Source of the DNA: Flavobacterium sandaracinum
Lineage (GTDB): Bacteria > Bacteroidota > Bacteroidia > Flavobacteriales > Flavobacteriaceae
Length of the DNA stretch: 64,000 nt
Direction: 5' to 3'
Assembly: GCF_004349135.1 (NCBI RefSeq)
Contig: NZ_SMFN01000008.1
Location: 62,001 to 126,000 of the forward strand
Each line of letters opens with the position of its first letter. Within the stretch, counting starts at the first letter, position 1. This document shows, piece after piece, positions 16,703 to 26,600 of this stretch. Both the position numbers and the translations under genes were made by a program. Under the pieces are notes generated by a model. The model had not been told where the DNA came from. It searched no databases and was given only the letters and a program-made list of their open reading frames with translations.

Positions 16703-16710
16703 TATCTTTG
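16703..16710 (+). promoter_or_regulatory. -7 promoter box TATCTTTG (glnS)
   Basis: Perfect -7 consensus 18 bases before the glnS ATG. A short repeat of the AACTGTAAACTGAAAAC type lies just upstream. Confidence 0.6.
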
Positions 16711-16728
16711 CTAAAATAAAACAAAAAA

Positions 16729-18831
16729 ATGTCAACTGAAGAAAAATCACTCCATTTTATAGAACAAATCATTGAAGACAGTTTATCAAACGGTTTTCCT
16801 CAAGATAAATTACGTTTCCGTTTTCCACCAGAACCTAATGGTTATTTACATATTGGTCATGCCAAATCGATCTGCTTGAATTTTGGATTGGGTTTAAAGT
16901 ACAATGCGCCAGTGAACTTGCGTTTTGACGATACTAATCCCGCCAAAGAAGAGCAGGAATATGTAGATGCCATCAAAGAAGATTTGAAATGGTTGGGATT
17001 TAATTGGACGGAGGAATTGTATTCTTCTGATTATTTTCAGCAATTATACGAGTGGGCAATTGTGATGATTAAAAACGGTAAAGCTTATATTGACAGTCAA
17101 TCGTCAGAAGATATGGCTGCTCAAAAAGGTACGCCTACACAACCAGGAGTTGATGGACCTTATAGAAACCGTTCTATTGAAGAAAACCTTACCTTGTTCG
17201 AAGGAATGAAAAATGGTGATTTTCCGGAAGGAAGTCATGTTTTACGTGCCAAAATTGATATGACTTCGACTAATATGTTGATGCGTGATCCATTGATGTA
17301 CCGTATTTTACATCGTCATCATCACAGGACAGGCAATCAATGGAATATTTATCCAATGTATGATTATGCACACGGTGAAAGTGATTTTATCGAACAAATT
17401 TCGCATTCCATTTGCACCTTGGAATTTGTAATGCACAGAGAATTGTACAATTGGTTTTTGGACCAAATTTATGATGATTCAAAAGTAAGACCACATCAAT
17501 ACGAATTTGCTCGTTTGAACTTGAATTATACCGTAATGAGCAAGCGAAAACTGTTGCAATTGGTACAGGAAAATATAGTAAATGGTTGGGATGATCCAAG
17601 AATGCCAACTATTTCAGGATTAAGAAGAAGAGGGTATACAGCGAATTCTATTCGTAAATTTTGTGATATTATTGGTGTTGCCAAAAGAGAGAATATCATT
17701 GATTTCTCGCTATTGGAATTTTGCTTGCGCGAAGATTTAAATAAATCGGCTCCAAGAGTTATGGCAGTTTTAGATCCAATAAAATTAGTAATCACTAATT
17801 ATCCTGAAGATAAAGAAGAATGGTTGGAAGCTGAAAATAATCAGGAAGATGAAAGCGCCGGATTTAGAAAAGTTCCTTTTTCTAGAGAATTATTTATTGA
17901 AAGAGAAGACTTTTTGGAGGATGCTCCTGCAAAGTTTTTCCGATTGAGTTTAGGTAGAGAAGTACGTCTTAAAAATGCCTATATCATTAAAGGAGAAAGC
18001 ATTATTAAAGATGCTGCAGGAACTATTACGGAGATTCATGTAACGTATGATGAAGACAGTAGAAGCGGAAGTGGGAGCGAAGCCAGTCAACGTAAAGTGG
18101 CTGGGACCTTGCATTGGGTTTCTATACAACATGCGCTGGAAGCTGAAGTTCGTCTCTACGATCGCTTGTTTATTGATGAAGCACCAGACAGTCATAAAGA
18201 GAAAAATTTCTTGGAATTTATGAATCCTAGTTCGTTACAAATTGTAAAAGGATTTGTAGAGCCAGGTTTGGCAACAGTTCAAGCTGGGGATAAATTCCAG
18301 TTTCAACGTTTGGGTTATTTCAATGTGGATAAAGATTCAGCTGAAGGTAAAATTGTCTTTAATAAAACCGTTGGATTAAAAGATGCCTGGGAAGAAAAAG
18401 GAAAAAAAGAAGAAAATTTATTGATGAACACTCAAAAAGAAATCAATAAATATGTTAAGGAAAAAGACGAAAACAATGCCAATTTGATTTTAAATAGCAT
18501 TGTTGAAAACATAAAAAGTATTGATAATTACAGTTTAATTATTCAAACTATTATTAAAAATATTAAGAATGATAATAATTCGTTGTTGTTTTCAAATATG
18601 ATCTTACATCATTCCAATAAGGTACAAGTAAAAGATATTGAAGAAGAGGCGTTAACAAAATTATATACGATGTCATTAAAAAGTCAAATGGCAGCCGTTA
18701 GAATTTTAGCGATTGAAAATTTACAAAATGATTTGGGTAATTTCAATCTTTTTCAAACTCAACTTTCAGAAATTAAAAAAAATGAAAAAAATGAAAAAGT
18801 GTTGCAATTATTAAATGATCTTAAAATTTAA
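16729..18831 (+). CDS. glnS: Glutaminyl-tRNA synthetase with C-terminal extension
   Basis: 700 residues, about 145 longer than the Escherichia coli enzyme. The class I HIGH motif (HIGHAKS) is at 41-47 and the KMSKS-like loop (VMSKRKL) near 268-274, with GlnRS-specific features such as RFDDTNPAKE and the anticodon-binding beta-barrel ending near residue 555. The extra C-terminal block from about 560 (WEEKGKKEENLL through QLLNDLKI) is helical, lysine- and asparagine-rich and unlike the catalytic core. It charges tRNA-Gln with glutamine. A TATCTTTG -7 box at 16703-16710 gives a leader of about 12 bases and a hairpin terminator follows at 18862-18887. Confidence 0.96.
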   Translation: MSTEEKSLHFIEQIIEDSLSNGFPQDKLRFRFPPEPNGYLHIGHAKSICLNFGLGLKYNAPVNLRFDDTNPAKEEQEYVDAIKEDLKWLGFNWTEELYSSDYFQQLYEWAIVMIKNGKAYIDSQSSEDMAAQKGTPTQPGVDGPYRNRSIEENLTLFEGMKNGDFPEGSHVLRAKIDMTSTNMLMRDPLMYRILHRHHHRTGNQWNIYPMYDYAHGESDFIEQISHSICTLEFVMHRELYNWFLDQIYDDSKVRPHQYEFARLNLNYTVMSKRKLLQLVQENIVNGWDDPRMPTISGLRRRGYTANSIRKFCDIIGVAKRENIIDFSLLEFCLREDLNKSAPRVMAVLDPIKLVITNYPEDKEEWLEAENNQEDESAGFRKVPFSRELFIEREDFLEDAPAKFFRLSLGREVRLKNAYIIKGESIIKDAAGTITEIHVTYDEDSRSGSGSEASQRKVAGTLHWVSIQHALEAEVRLYDRLFIDEAPDSHKEKNFLEFMNPSSLQIVKGFVEPGLATVQAGDKFQFQRLGYFNVDKDSAEGKIVFNKTVGLKDAWEEKGKKEENLLMNTQKEINKYVKEKDENNANLILNSIVENIKSIDNYSLIIQTIIKNIKNDNNSLLFSNMILHHSNKVQVKDIEEEALTKLYTMSLKSQMAAVRILAIENLQNDLGNFNLFQTQLSEIKKNEKNEKVLQLLNDLKI

Positions 18832-19133
18832 TTTATATTTTTTAAATAGATTTTACCAATCAAAAGCTCTCTTTTTAGAGGGCTTTTCTTATTATTGTAA
18901 TTTCTTATAAAAATACTTTTTTTAATATTTTTTTTCAATCGAAAATGACGTTCATAAATTGATTTTAAGACTGTTTTTTAAAAGAAATGAGAATATATAT
19001 GGAATTTAAATAAACGTGGAACAGCTCGCTTTTATTTGTTTTTTGTCTTGTAAAATTACACTTTAACGAGTTGTTAACGGCTTGTTATTAATAAATCCGT
19101 ATCTTTAGTAAAGAAATTTTAAAATCAACAATC
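18832..19133 (+). other. glnS-ytxH intergenic region
   Basis: 302 bases without a gene. It contains the glnS terminator hairpin (18862-18887) and a near-consensus -7 box (TATCTTTA, 19100-19107) for the YtxH operon. Nothing else was recognised. Confidence 0.6.
18862..18887 (+). terminator. glnS terminator
   Basis: Stem AAAAGCTCTCT/AGAGGGCTTTT (one T-G pair), 4-base loop, followed by T-rich sequence. Confidence 0.8.
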
Positions 19134-19463
19134 ATGTCGAATACTACAGGAAATACATTATTAGCTCTTTTGACTGGAGCAATTATTGGAGCTGGAATCG
19201 GAATTTTATTTGCGCCGGATAAAGGTTCTAGAACTAGAGGAAAAATTAAAGATGGTTTTGATGATGCTAAGCACGAATTAACAAATAGACTAGATCACGC
19301 TTCTGAAGAATTAAGAGACAAGTTCTCTAGTGCAAAATTAGATTTAGAAGAAACCTATGAAGATTTAGTTTCAAATATGAGTCACAAGACTGAAGATGTA
19401 ATATCTTTTCTAGAAGAAAAATTAGCAGAGCTGAAGAGTCAGAACGCTAGACTTCAAAAATAA
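19134..19463 (+). CDS. YtxH domain-containing membrane protein
   Basis: 109 residues. One N-terminal glycine-rich membrane helix ([20 protein letters not shown]) is followed by [13 protein letters not shown], the YtxH signature, and a long charged helix ([27 protein letters not shown]) likely forming a coiled coil. YtxH proteins are small stress-associated envelope proteins of unknown mechanism. It is the first of three consecutive small membrane-protein genes with gaps of 40 and 3 bases, so an operon is likely. A near-consensus box (TATCTTTA, 19100-19107) lies upstream. The sequence gives no more specific function. Confidence 0.85.
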   Translation: MSNTTGNTLLALLTGAIIGAGIGILFAPDKGSRTRGKIKDGFDDAKHELTNRLDHASEELRDKFSSAKLDLEETYEDLVSNMSHKTEDVISFLEEKLAELKSQNARLQK

Positions 19464-19503
19464 ATTTTATTTACCTATTGCATTAAATCCTAAAAACTGA
19501 TCC

Positions 19504-19854
19504 ATGGCTTTTGAAGAACTAAAAGAAAATACCGAAAACATTCAAGAACAAGCTAAAGTGTATATTGAAAGCACTGCAGCTTATTATAAATTATGGGGTT
19601 TCAAGGTAGCGATGAAATCAACAACAATGATCATAAAATTTTCATTGGTTTTATTGTGTTTCAGTATGGTTTTATTGTTTTGTTCTGTAGCAGCAGCATT
19701 AGCTATTGGTATTGCCTTAGGTAGTTATGCTTTGGGATTTTTAATAGTTGGTGGTATTTATCTTGTCATAACAGGAATTCTATTTTCTATAAAAGATAAA
19801 ATCGTTGAAGGACCAATTTTAGAGAAATTTTCAGAAATCTTTTTTAACGACTAA
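19504..19854 (+). CDS. Phage-holin-superfamily (DUF1469-type) membrane protein
   Basis: 116 residues. An amphipathic N-terminal helix (LKENTENIQEQAKVYIESTAAYYKLWGFKVAMKS) is followed by two membrane helices (IIKFSLVLLCFSMVLLFCSVAAALAIG and GFLIVGGIYLVITGILFSI) and a short charged tail. This fits the Phage_holin_3_6/DUF1469 family, which despite its name is a normal chromosomal protein in many bacteria, usually next to YtxH-type genes as here. There is no sign of a prophage around it. Starts 40 bases after the YtxH gene. Confidence 0.8.
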   Translation: MAFEELKENTENIQEQAKVYIESTAAYYKLWGFKVAMKSTTMIIKFSLVLLCFSMVLLFCSVAAALAIGIALGSYALGFLIVGGIYLVITGILFSIKDKIVEGPILEKFSEIFFND

Positions 19855-19857
19855 CTT

Positions 19858-20112
19858 ATGGAAAGCAAAAAATATTCTTCGTACGCTCAAATTGAAAGAG
19901 AACTTGAAATTTTAAAGATTGAAAAAGAAATTAGCTATCAAAAATTGGCTTATGGTTTTCAAAAAACGAAAGAAAGCATAACGCCCATGAATCTTGTAAG
20001 TGGAGTTGTAGGTTCTTCGTTAACTGCATTTTCAGGCTCCTATGGAACGATCTTAAACATTGCTTTACCCTTTGTGATCAAATGGATTAAAAAAATAAAA
20101 AGAGGCAATTAA
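19858..20112 (+). CDS. Small conserved Flavobacteriia protein (DUF6327-like)
   Basis: 84 residues. A charged N-terminal helix (YSSYAQIERELEILKIEKEISYQKLAYG) precedes a more hydrophobic segment (MNLVSGVVGSSLTAFSGSYGTILNIALPFVIKWIKK) that may dip into the membrane, ending in a basic tail. I recognise it as a short companion protein of YtxH/holin operons in Flavobacteriia, probably DUF6327. The start is only 3 bases after the previous stop, so translation is probably coupled. A terminator hairpin overlaps the last codons (20097-20122). Confidence 0.65.
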   Translation: MESKKYSSYAQIERELEILKIEKEISYQKLAYGFQKTKESITPMNLVSGVVGSSLTAFSGSYGTILNIALPFVIKWIKKIKRGN

Positions 20113-20122
20113 GCCTCTTTTT
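20097..20122 (+). terminator. Terminator after the YtxH/holin operon
   Basis: Stem AAAAAGAGGC/GCCTCTTTTT with a 6-base loop. It overlaps the last codons of the 84-residue gene and faces the convergent SPFH gene. Confidence 0.85.
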
Positions 20123-20137
20123 TTATGATTTAAGTAA

Positions 20138-21118
20138 CTATTCTTCTGAATCTGAAGGTTCAGGCTCCTCGGGCAATTCAATAGCATTTGCTCTTCTCGA
20201 ATTCCCTTTTCCATTAGTTTTTTTCATCATTTCACCTACTTGGTTGGAAGCGCTAAAGGATGCAATCATGTTATTAAGCATGTCACTTCCGGCTTGTGGA
20301 GAGTTCGGTAATAATATCAAATTAGAATTAGCATCAGCACCGATAGCTTGCAGCGTATCATAATGTTGTGTTACTACAATTAATGCTGAAGCTTCCTGAG
20401 AATTGATTCCAACTCTGTTCAAAACATCCACACTTTCTACTAAACCTTTGGCAATTTCTCTTCTTTGGTTCGCAATACCTTGTCCTTGTAAACGTTTGCT
20501 TTCCGCTTCAGCTTCGGCTTTAGCTACAATTCTAATTCTAGATGCTTCTGCTTCAAATTCAGCTACTGTTTTTTCTCTGTCAGCAGCATTTATTCTGTTC
20601 ATCGCATTTTTCACTTGAATGTCTGGATCGATATCCGTTACCAAAGTATTGATAATCGTGTACCCATAAGTGGTCATGGCTTCGTTCAATTCTCTTTTTA
20701 CCGCAATGGCAATATCATCTTTTCTTTCAAAAACATCATCCAGTTTTAATTTTGGAACTTCGGCACGTACGACATCAAATACATAAGAAGTAATTTGATC
20801 GTGAGGATATTCCAGTTTATAAAAAGCGTCATAAACTGTTTCTTTGATAACCATAAATTGAACCGAAACTTTAAGCTTTACAAAAACGTTGTCTTTTGTT
20901 TTTGTTTCGATAATAACATCTAATTGTTGAATTTTTAGATTAACGCGTCCTGCAATTCTGTCGATCAACGGAATTTTCAAATGTAAACCAGATTGTCTGA
21001 TGCTTAAAAATTTTCCAAATCGCTCTACAACAACAGCAGTTTGTTGTTTTACTGTAAAGAAAGACGATAGTAAAATAAAGAAACCAAAGACCAGTAAGAT
21101 AATTAATGCAATATCCAT
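20138..21118 (-). CDS. SPFH/band-7 membrane protein (stomatin/QmcA-like)
   Basis: 326 residues. One N-terminal membrane helix (ALIILLVFGFFILLSSFF) leads into the SPFH/band 7 domain (VKQQTAVVVERFGKFLSIRQSGLHLKIPLID) and a long coiled region with AEAEAESKRLQGQG repeats typical of prohibitin-like assemblies. The C-terminus is acidic and low-complexity (ELPEEPEPSDSEE). Such proteins form large membrane rings that organise microdomains and may restrain proteases. No NfeD partner is adjacent; the neighbour across the shared hairpin is the convergent DUF6327-like gene. The paralogue type (QmcA versus HflC-like) is not settled by sequence alone. Confidence 0.9.
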   Translation of the reverse strand: MDIALIILLVFGFFILLSSFFTVKQQTAVVVERFGKFLSIRQSGLHLKIPLIDRIAGRVNLKIQQLDVIIETKTKDNVFVKLKVSVQFMVIKETVYDAFYKLEYPHDQITSYVFDVVRAEVPKLKLDDVFERKDDIAIAVKRELNEAMTTYGYTIINTLVTDIDPDIQVKNAMNRINAADREKTVAEFEAEASRIRIVAKAEAEAESKRLQGQGIANQRREIAKGLVESVDVLNRVGINSQEASALIVVTQHYDTLQAIGADANSNLILLPNSPQAGSDMLNNMIASFSASNQVGEMMKKTNGKGNSRRANAIELPEEPEPSDSEE

Positions 21119-21169
21119 ATTGTTTTTTATTATTAGTTAAAATTTATCTCACAATTTACAAAAAAACTT

Positions 21170-21177
21170 TAGGTTTG
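21170..21177 (+). promoter_or_regulatory. -7 promoter box TAGGTTTG (outer-membrane barrel)
   Basis: Perfect -7 consensus 20 bases before the ATG at 21198. Confidence 0.5.
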
Positions 21178-21197
21178 TCTTTGTAAATTTCAATTAT

Positions 21198-21839
21198 ATG
21201 AAAAAGATAACACTTGCTTTATTTTTTGTTTTACTATCGATAACGGCATTTTCGCAATATAAATACCGAGATTCAAATAGAATCGGAATCAGTTTTGGAG
21301 TTAATCAATTTACCTTAAACACAAATAATTTTGAAACAAAGCCTGATATGGGTTGGAACGCAGGACTTTCCATGCGAGGAAATTTCTATAATAATTGGGA
21401 TATGGTTTATGCCATTCAATTTAGTGAAAACAACTTTTCTGTTGCAACAAATACTTTGACTTTAACTAATGAAGCTGTAAATTATAAATTGGCTTCCGCC
21501 CAAATTTCGCTACAAGCAAGTTTAAAAATTATCGAAAGTCATTTGAGTATTGAGTTTGGACCGATAGTTCAAGTCAATGGAAAATTAAACTTAGATAACG
21601 CTGATGAAAACAATGTCATTTCTGGTACAACGTTGCTAGCCAAAGATATTAGGGAGATTTCAAATTTTAATTTTTATCCAACAGTTGGAATCACATTTGG
21701 AGTGCGTCATTTTAGAGCTAATGTTTCGTATCAATACGGAGTAAATAACATTTTGGAAAACTTGAACAACAAAAATTTAGGAGTCAATTTTAAAGGAAAT
21801 CCAGGGATACTAAATGGGAATTTGATTATTTATTTATAA
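21198..21839 (+). CDS. Outer-membrane beta-barrel protein
   Basis: 213 residues. A signal peptide (KKITLALFFVLLSITAFSQ) precedes alternating beta-strands (RIGISFGVNQFTLN, GWNAGLSMRGNFYNNWDMVYAIQFSE, ASAQISLQASLKI, LSIEFGPIVQVNGKL, FYPTVGITFGVRHFRANVSYQYGV) ending in a hydrophobic last strand (NGNLIIYL), the usual outer-membrane targeting pattern. It resembles the PorT-like/OMP_b-brl families, with no visible catalytic or plug domain. A TAGGTTTG -7 box at 21170-21177 gives a leader of about 14 bases, and a 15-bp hairpin shared with gltX follows. No specific cargo or partner is evident. Confidence 0.8.
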   Translation: MKKITLALFFVLLSITAFSQYKYRDSNRIGISFGVNQFTLNTNNFETKPDMGWNAGLSMRGNFYNNWDMVYAIQFSENNFSVATNTLTLTNEAVNYKLASAQISLQASLKIIESHLSIEFGPIVQVNGKLNLDNADENNVISGTTLLAKDIREISNFNFYPTVGITFGVRHFRANVSYQYGVNNILENLNNKNLGVNFKGNPGILNGNLIIYL

Positions 21840-21862
21840 CCAATTACTTAATGAATAAAGTT

Positions 21863-21906
21863 AGAAGGCTCAAAGTTTACTTAATGAAGTGAACTTTGAG
21901 CCTTCT
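21863..21906. terminator. Bidirectional terminator barrel/gltX
   Basis: Stem of 15 bp (AGAAGGCTCAAAGTT with AACTTTGAGCCTTCT) between convergent genes, with T-rich flanks. Confidence 0.85.
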
Positions 21907-21928
21907 TTGTGAAGTTTGTGTTTAAAAA

Positions 21929-23452
21929 CTATAAAGTAGCTATTGCTTTTTGAATTCTGCTAATCGTTTCGTCTTTTCCAATTACTTCAACGATATCAAA
22001 TAGGTGAGGGCCTTTAAGCGCGCCAACCAAACTCAAACGAAACGGTTGCATTACTTTTCCCATTCCAATTTCGTTTTTTGTCATCCAATCTTTGACAATC
22101 GTTTCGATATTTACAGAAGTGAAATCAGGAATTTCCTCCACAACAGAAATTAATTCCTGCATTAATGCCGGTGTTTCTGCTTTCCAGTTTTTGCTAGCTT
22201 TTTCATCGTACGCAGTTGGAGCCACAAAAAAGAAATCACTCATTTCCCAAAATTCAGAAACAAAATGTGCGCGTTCTTTGATTAAAGAAACGATTTTTAT
22301 AAGTTTTTCATCTGTCGTATCGAGCGCAGTCGAGATACCCTTTTCATTCAAAATAGGAGCATAGGCTTTCGCCAAAGTGGCGTCTTCTTGCTTGATTAAA
22401 TACTGGTGATTGAACCATTTGTTTTTTTCAGGATCAAATTTAGCTCCAGATTTATGAACTCTGTTCAAGTCAAATGATGCCACTAATTCTTCCAAAGAAA
22501 ATAATTCTTTTTCTGTTCCGTCATTCCAACCTAATAAAGCCAGGAAGTTGATAACTGCTTCAGGGAAAAATCCTTTTTCTCTGTATCCCGACGATTTTGT
22601 CATGCTGGAAGCATCGGTCCAGTCTAATGGAAATACAGGAAATCCCATTTTATCACCATCTCGTTTAGACAGTTTTCCGTTTCCTACAGGTTTCATAATC
22701 AATGGTAAATGTGCAAACTCAGGCGCTTCCCAACCAAATGCTCTGTACAATAAAACGTGTAAAGGCATCGATGGCAACCATTCTTCACCACGAATTACAT
22801 GTGATGTTTCCATTAAATGATCATCCACAATATTAGCCAAATGGTAGGTTGGCATTCCGTCACTTTTGAACAATACTTTATCGTCTAAAAGGCTTGTTTC
22901 AAATTTTACATCACCACGAATAATGTCATGCAAATGCAAGGTTTCATTCACCGGAGTTTTAAAACGGATGACATAATGCTCGCCAGCAGCAATTCTTTTA
23001 GCAGTTTCATCTCCTGAAATTACTAGAGAAGTATCTAGTTTTTCTCTGTTGGTGTGATTGTATATAAAGGTTTTTCCTTGTTCTTCTTCTATTTTTCGTG
23101 CTGCCTCCAAAGCTTCGGCAGTATCAAAAGCATAATAGGCGTTACCGGAATTGATTAATTCAGCTGCATATTGTTGGTACAACTCTTTTCTTTCGCTTTG
23201 ACGGTATGGACCAAATTTTTCGTTTTTACCAATAGTCTCATCTGGCGCAATTCCTAACCATTCCAGTGCTTCCATGATGTATGCTTCGGCGCCTGGAACA
23301 AAACGGTTTTGGTCTGTATCTTCAATTCTTAGGAAGAAAACGCCGTTGTTTTTTTTGGCAAACAAATAATTGAATAATGCGGTACGCACTCCGCCAATAT
23401 GTAAAGGTCCAGTTGGACTTGGTGCAAAACGCACCCGAACTTGTTTAGACAT
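21929..23452 (-). CDS. gltX: Glutamyl-tRNA synthetase
   Basis: 507 residues from ATG 23452. The frame is open to a TTG at 23479, but MSKQVRVRFAPSPTGPLHIG is the normal family start. The class I HIGH-type motif is PLHIGG and the KMSKS loop is KLSKRDGD near residue 255. It attaches glutamate to tRNA-Glu. No cysteine-rich zinc insert is seen. A box one base off consensus (TATCTTCG) lies upstream. It converges with the beta-barrel gene over a shared terminator and stands alone on this strand. Confidence 0.95.
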   Translation of the reverse strand: MSKQVRVRFAPSPTGPLHIGGVRTALFNYLFAKKNNGVFFLRIEDTDQNRFVPGAEAYIMEALEWLGIAPDETIGKNEKFGPYRQSERKELYQQYAAELINSGNAYYAFDTAEALEAARKIEEEQGKTFIYNHTNREKLDTSLVISGDETAKRIAAGEHYVIRFKTPVNETLHLHDIIRGDVKFETSLLDDKVLFKSDGMPTYHLANIVDDHLMETSHVIRGEEWLPSMPLHVLLYRAFGWEAPEFAHLPLIMKPVGNGKLSKRDGDKMGFPVFPLDWTDASSMTKSSGYREKGFFPEAVINFLALLGWNDGTEKELFSLEELVASFDLNRVHKSGAKFDPEKNKWFNHQYLIKQEDATLAKAYAPILNEKGISTALDTTDEKLIKIVSLIKERAHFVSEFWEMSDFFFVAPTAYDEKASKNWKAETPALMQELISVVEEIPDFTSVNIETIVKDWMTKNEIGMGKVMQPFRLSLVGALKGPHLFDIVEVIGKDETISRIQKAIATL

Positions 23453-23604
23453 TGCTGTAAATTTTTTGCGAAGATACAAATTCGATTTCTCATGTTATTA
23501 TCTGAAAATGAGATAATGTAAGATTAATGAGTTTGATGATTTTTAACATTTCTTTATTCATATAAATTATTACTTTTATTGGTTACAAAAACAAAGCATA
23601 CATT

Positions 23605-26600
23605 TTGGAAAATCAGCAATTTATATATCAAAAATTAGAAGCTTTCATCAGAAAGTTTTATACCAACGAATTGATACGAGGAACTATTTTCTTTATCGGT
23701 TTAGGACTGTTGTATTTTCTACTTACACTTTTTGTAGAATATTTTCTTTGGCTCAAGCCAATGGGAAGAACCATTTTATTTTGGACTTTCATAGGAGTAG
23801 AAGTCTATTTGTTGTTCCGTTTTATTTTGTTTCCCATTTTTAAATTATTCAAACTCCAGAAAGGCATCGATTACAATCAGGCTTCCGCAATTATTGGAAA
23901 TCATTTTACGGAAGTGAGTGACAAGCTGACTAACTTTTTACAATTGGCAGATTCTGATATCCATCAGAATAAATCGGAATTATTAGCCGCTTCGATTGAA
24001 CAAAAAGCCAATGCGTTGCAACCAATCCCTTTTGGGAATGCTATAAACTATAATGGAAACAGAAAGTATTTTCCTTTGGCATTAATTCCAATGCTTTTAT
24101 TTGCTTTCTTTTATTTTTCTGGAAACAGCAGCATGATTTCTCAAAGTTTGAATAGAGTAGTGCATTTCAATTCGGCTTTTCTGCCACCGGCTCCTTTTAA
24201 ATTCGTAGTTCTAAATTCGAATTTGCAAACCGAACAAGGAAAAGATTTTATCCTTCGAATTAAAACCGAAGGAAAAATAGTTCCTGAGAATGCGATGATT
24301 TTCATTGATGATGAAAGTTATTTCATGGAATCGAGTAAAGCGGGAGAGTTTCAGTTTAAGATCGCAAAACCTTCAGAAAGCATTTTGTTCCACGTGGAGG
24401 GAAATGCTATTGCTTCGCCAGATTATGAATTGAAAGTAATAACTGTTCCTTCGATAGCTAATTTTGAAATGCAGTTGAACTTTCCGTCGTATTTGAATAA
24501 AAAGCCAGAAACCATCAAAGGAACAGGAAATGCGGTTATTCCAGAAGGAACACGTGTGACTTGGAAAATGATTACACAAGCTACTGAAAATGTAATGTGG
24601 CTCGACGGAATTACTAAAGCTACTTTTTCTAAAGCAGAAAACACCTTTATTTTATCTAAAAACATACTTCAAAACACAGATTATCAAATTCTTACTTCGA
24701 ACGATAAGGTAAAAAACTACGAAAAACTCAATTATCAGCTTACAATTGTCAAAGATCAGTTTCCAATGATCAATGTGAACCATGCACCGGATAGTTTGAA
24801 GGTCGCTAAGAACTATGTTTTAGGTCAAATTTCCGATGATTATGGTTTGTCTAAACTTCAGATTGTGTATTACGAAAGAGAGAAACCACAAACTGCTAAA
24901 CGTGGAACAATTGCTATTAAGAAAAGTGCTTTTGACCAGTTTGTGTTTTCGTTCCCAAGCAATCTTCCGGTAGAGCAAGGTGTGTCTTATGATTATTATT
25001 TTGAAGTTTTTGACAACGATGCCACCCATAATTTTAAAAGTACGAAGTCTTCGGTTTTCTCTAATCGTGTTGCTACAGATGAAGAAAAGGAAGATCAAAT
25101 TTTGCAACAGCAAAATGATAACATCAACAGTTTAGAAAAGTCTTTAAAAAATCAGGATAAGCAAATTTCTGAAATGGAGAAGTTGCAAAAAACTGGAAAA
25201 GAGAAAGAAAATCTGGATTTCAAAGATCAGCAAAAAGTAAATGATTTCATCAAACGTCAAATGAAACAGGATGAGATGATGAAGGAATTTACTAAAAAAA
25301 TGAACGATAATCTGGAGCAATTCAAAACGGATAAAAAGGATGAATTAAAAGATGAGCTTCAAAAACGAATGGATAAAGCCGAAAAGGAATTGGAGAAAAA
25401 CCAAAAGCTTTTATACGAGTTGAAAGACCTGAACGATAAAATTCAGAATGAAGAGTTGTTGACTAAGTTAGATAAATTCAAACAAAATAGTAAAAACCAA
25501 ACTAAGAATTTAGAACAGTTGGTAGAGTTGACCAAGAGGTTTTATGTAGAAAAGAAAGCAGAGCAATTAGGAGATAAACTGGATAAGCTTTCTGAAAAAC
25601 AAGATAAATTATCTAATGATGAAAAGGAAAACAAACTAGATAAACAAGAAGGTATAAATTCTGAGTTTAATAAAATTCAAGAAGATTTAAATGATTTGGA
25701 AAAAGAAAATCAGGAATTAAAATCACCTTTAGATATTCCTAATGATGATGCTAAAGAAAAAAGTATTGATGAAGATCTAAAGAAAGCATCTGAGGAATTG
25801 AAGAAAGACAAAAAAGACAAAGCTAAGCCAAATCAAAAAAGCGCTTCCAAAAAGATGAAAGAGATGGCGCAAAAAATGTCTGAAAGCATGGCAGAAGGTG
25901 AGATGGAACAGTTGCAGGAAGATGTTGCCATGTTGCGACAAGTATTAGATAACTTATTGGCTTTTTCTTTGTCGCAGGAAGACTTAATGAATCAGTTCAA
26001 AAAACACAAATCAGGTTCTCCGGCTTTTAATAAAAACATCAAAATTCAGCAAGATTTAAAACAACAGTTCAAGCATGTTGACGATAGTTTATTTGCTATG
26101 TCGTTGCGCAATCCAAAAATAGCAGAGGAAATTACTAAGGAAATTGGAAATGTGATTTATAACGTCGATAAATCTTTGTCCAGTTTAACCGATGCTCAAG
26201 TTCCAAAAGGGTTGTCGCATCAGCAATACACCATTTCAGCAGCTAACAAATTAGCAGATTTTCTAAGTGACATGCTTAACAATATGCAAATGCAAATGTC
26301 GGGAATGAGTTCCGGAAAACCAAAACCAGGTCAAGGTCAAGGAATGCAATTACCGGATATTATTAAAAAGCAAGAAGGATTGGGTGAGAAAATGAAAGAC
26401 GGAATTAAAAAAGAGGAGAAACCTGGCGAAGGTCAAAAAGGACAAAATGGCAAGCAAGGTAAACCTGGAGAATCAGGTCAAGAGGGTGATGGTGGCGAAG
26501 GTGATGCGCAAGCTATTTTGGAAATTTATAAAGAGCAAAAGCAATTACGTGAAGCCTTACAAAATGAATTGAACAAACAAGGATTGGGCGGTAACGGACA

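Noticed and set aside
19504..19854. Holin-like gene as a sign of a prophage
   Set aside because: It sits in a YtxH operon of chromosomal type, with no phage structural, lysis or integrase genes around it.
23453..23479. TTG start giving nine extra residues on gltX
   Set aside because: Homologues begin at MSKQVRVRFAPSPTG, and the added codons overlap a -7-like box.
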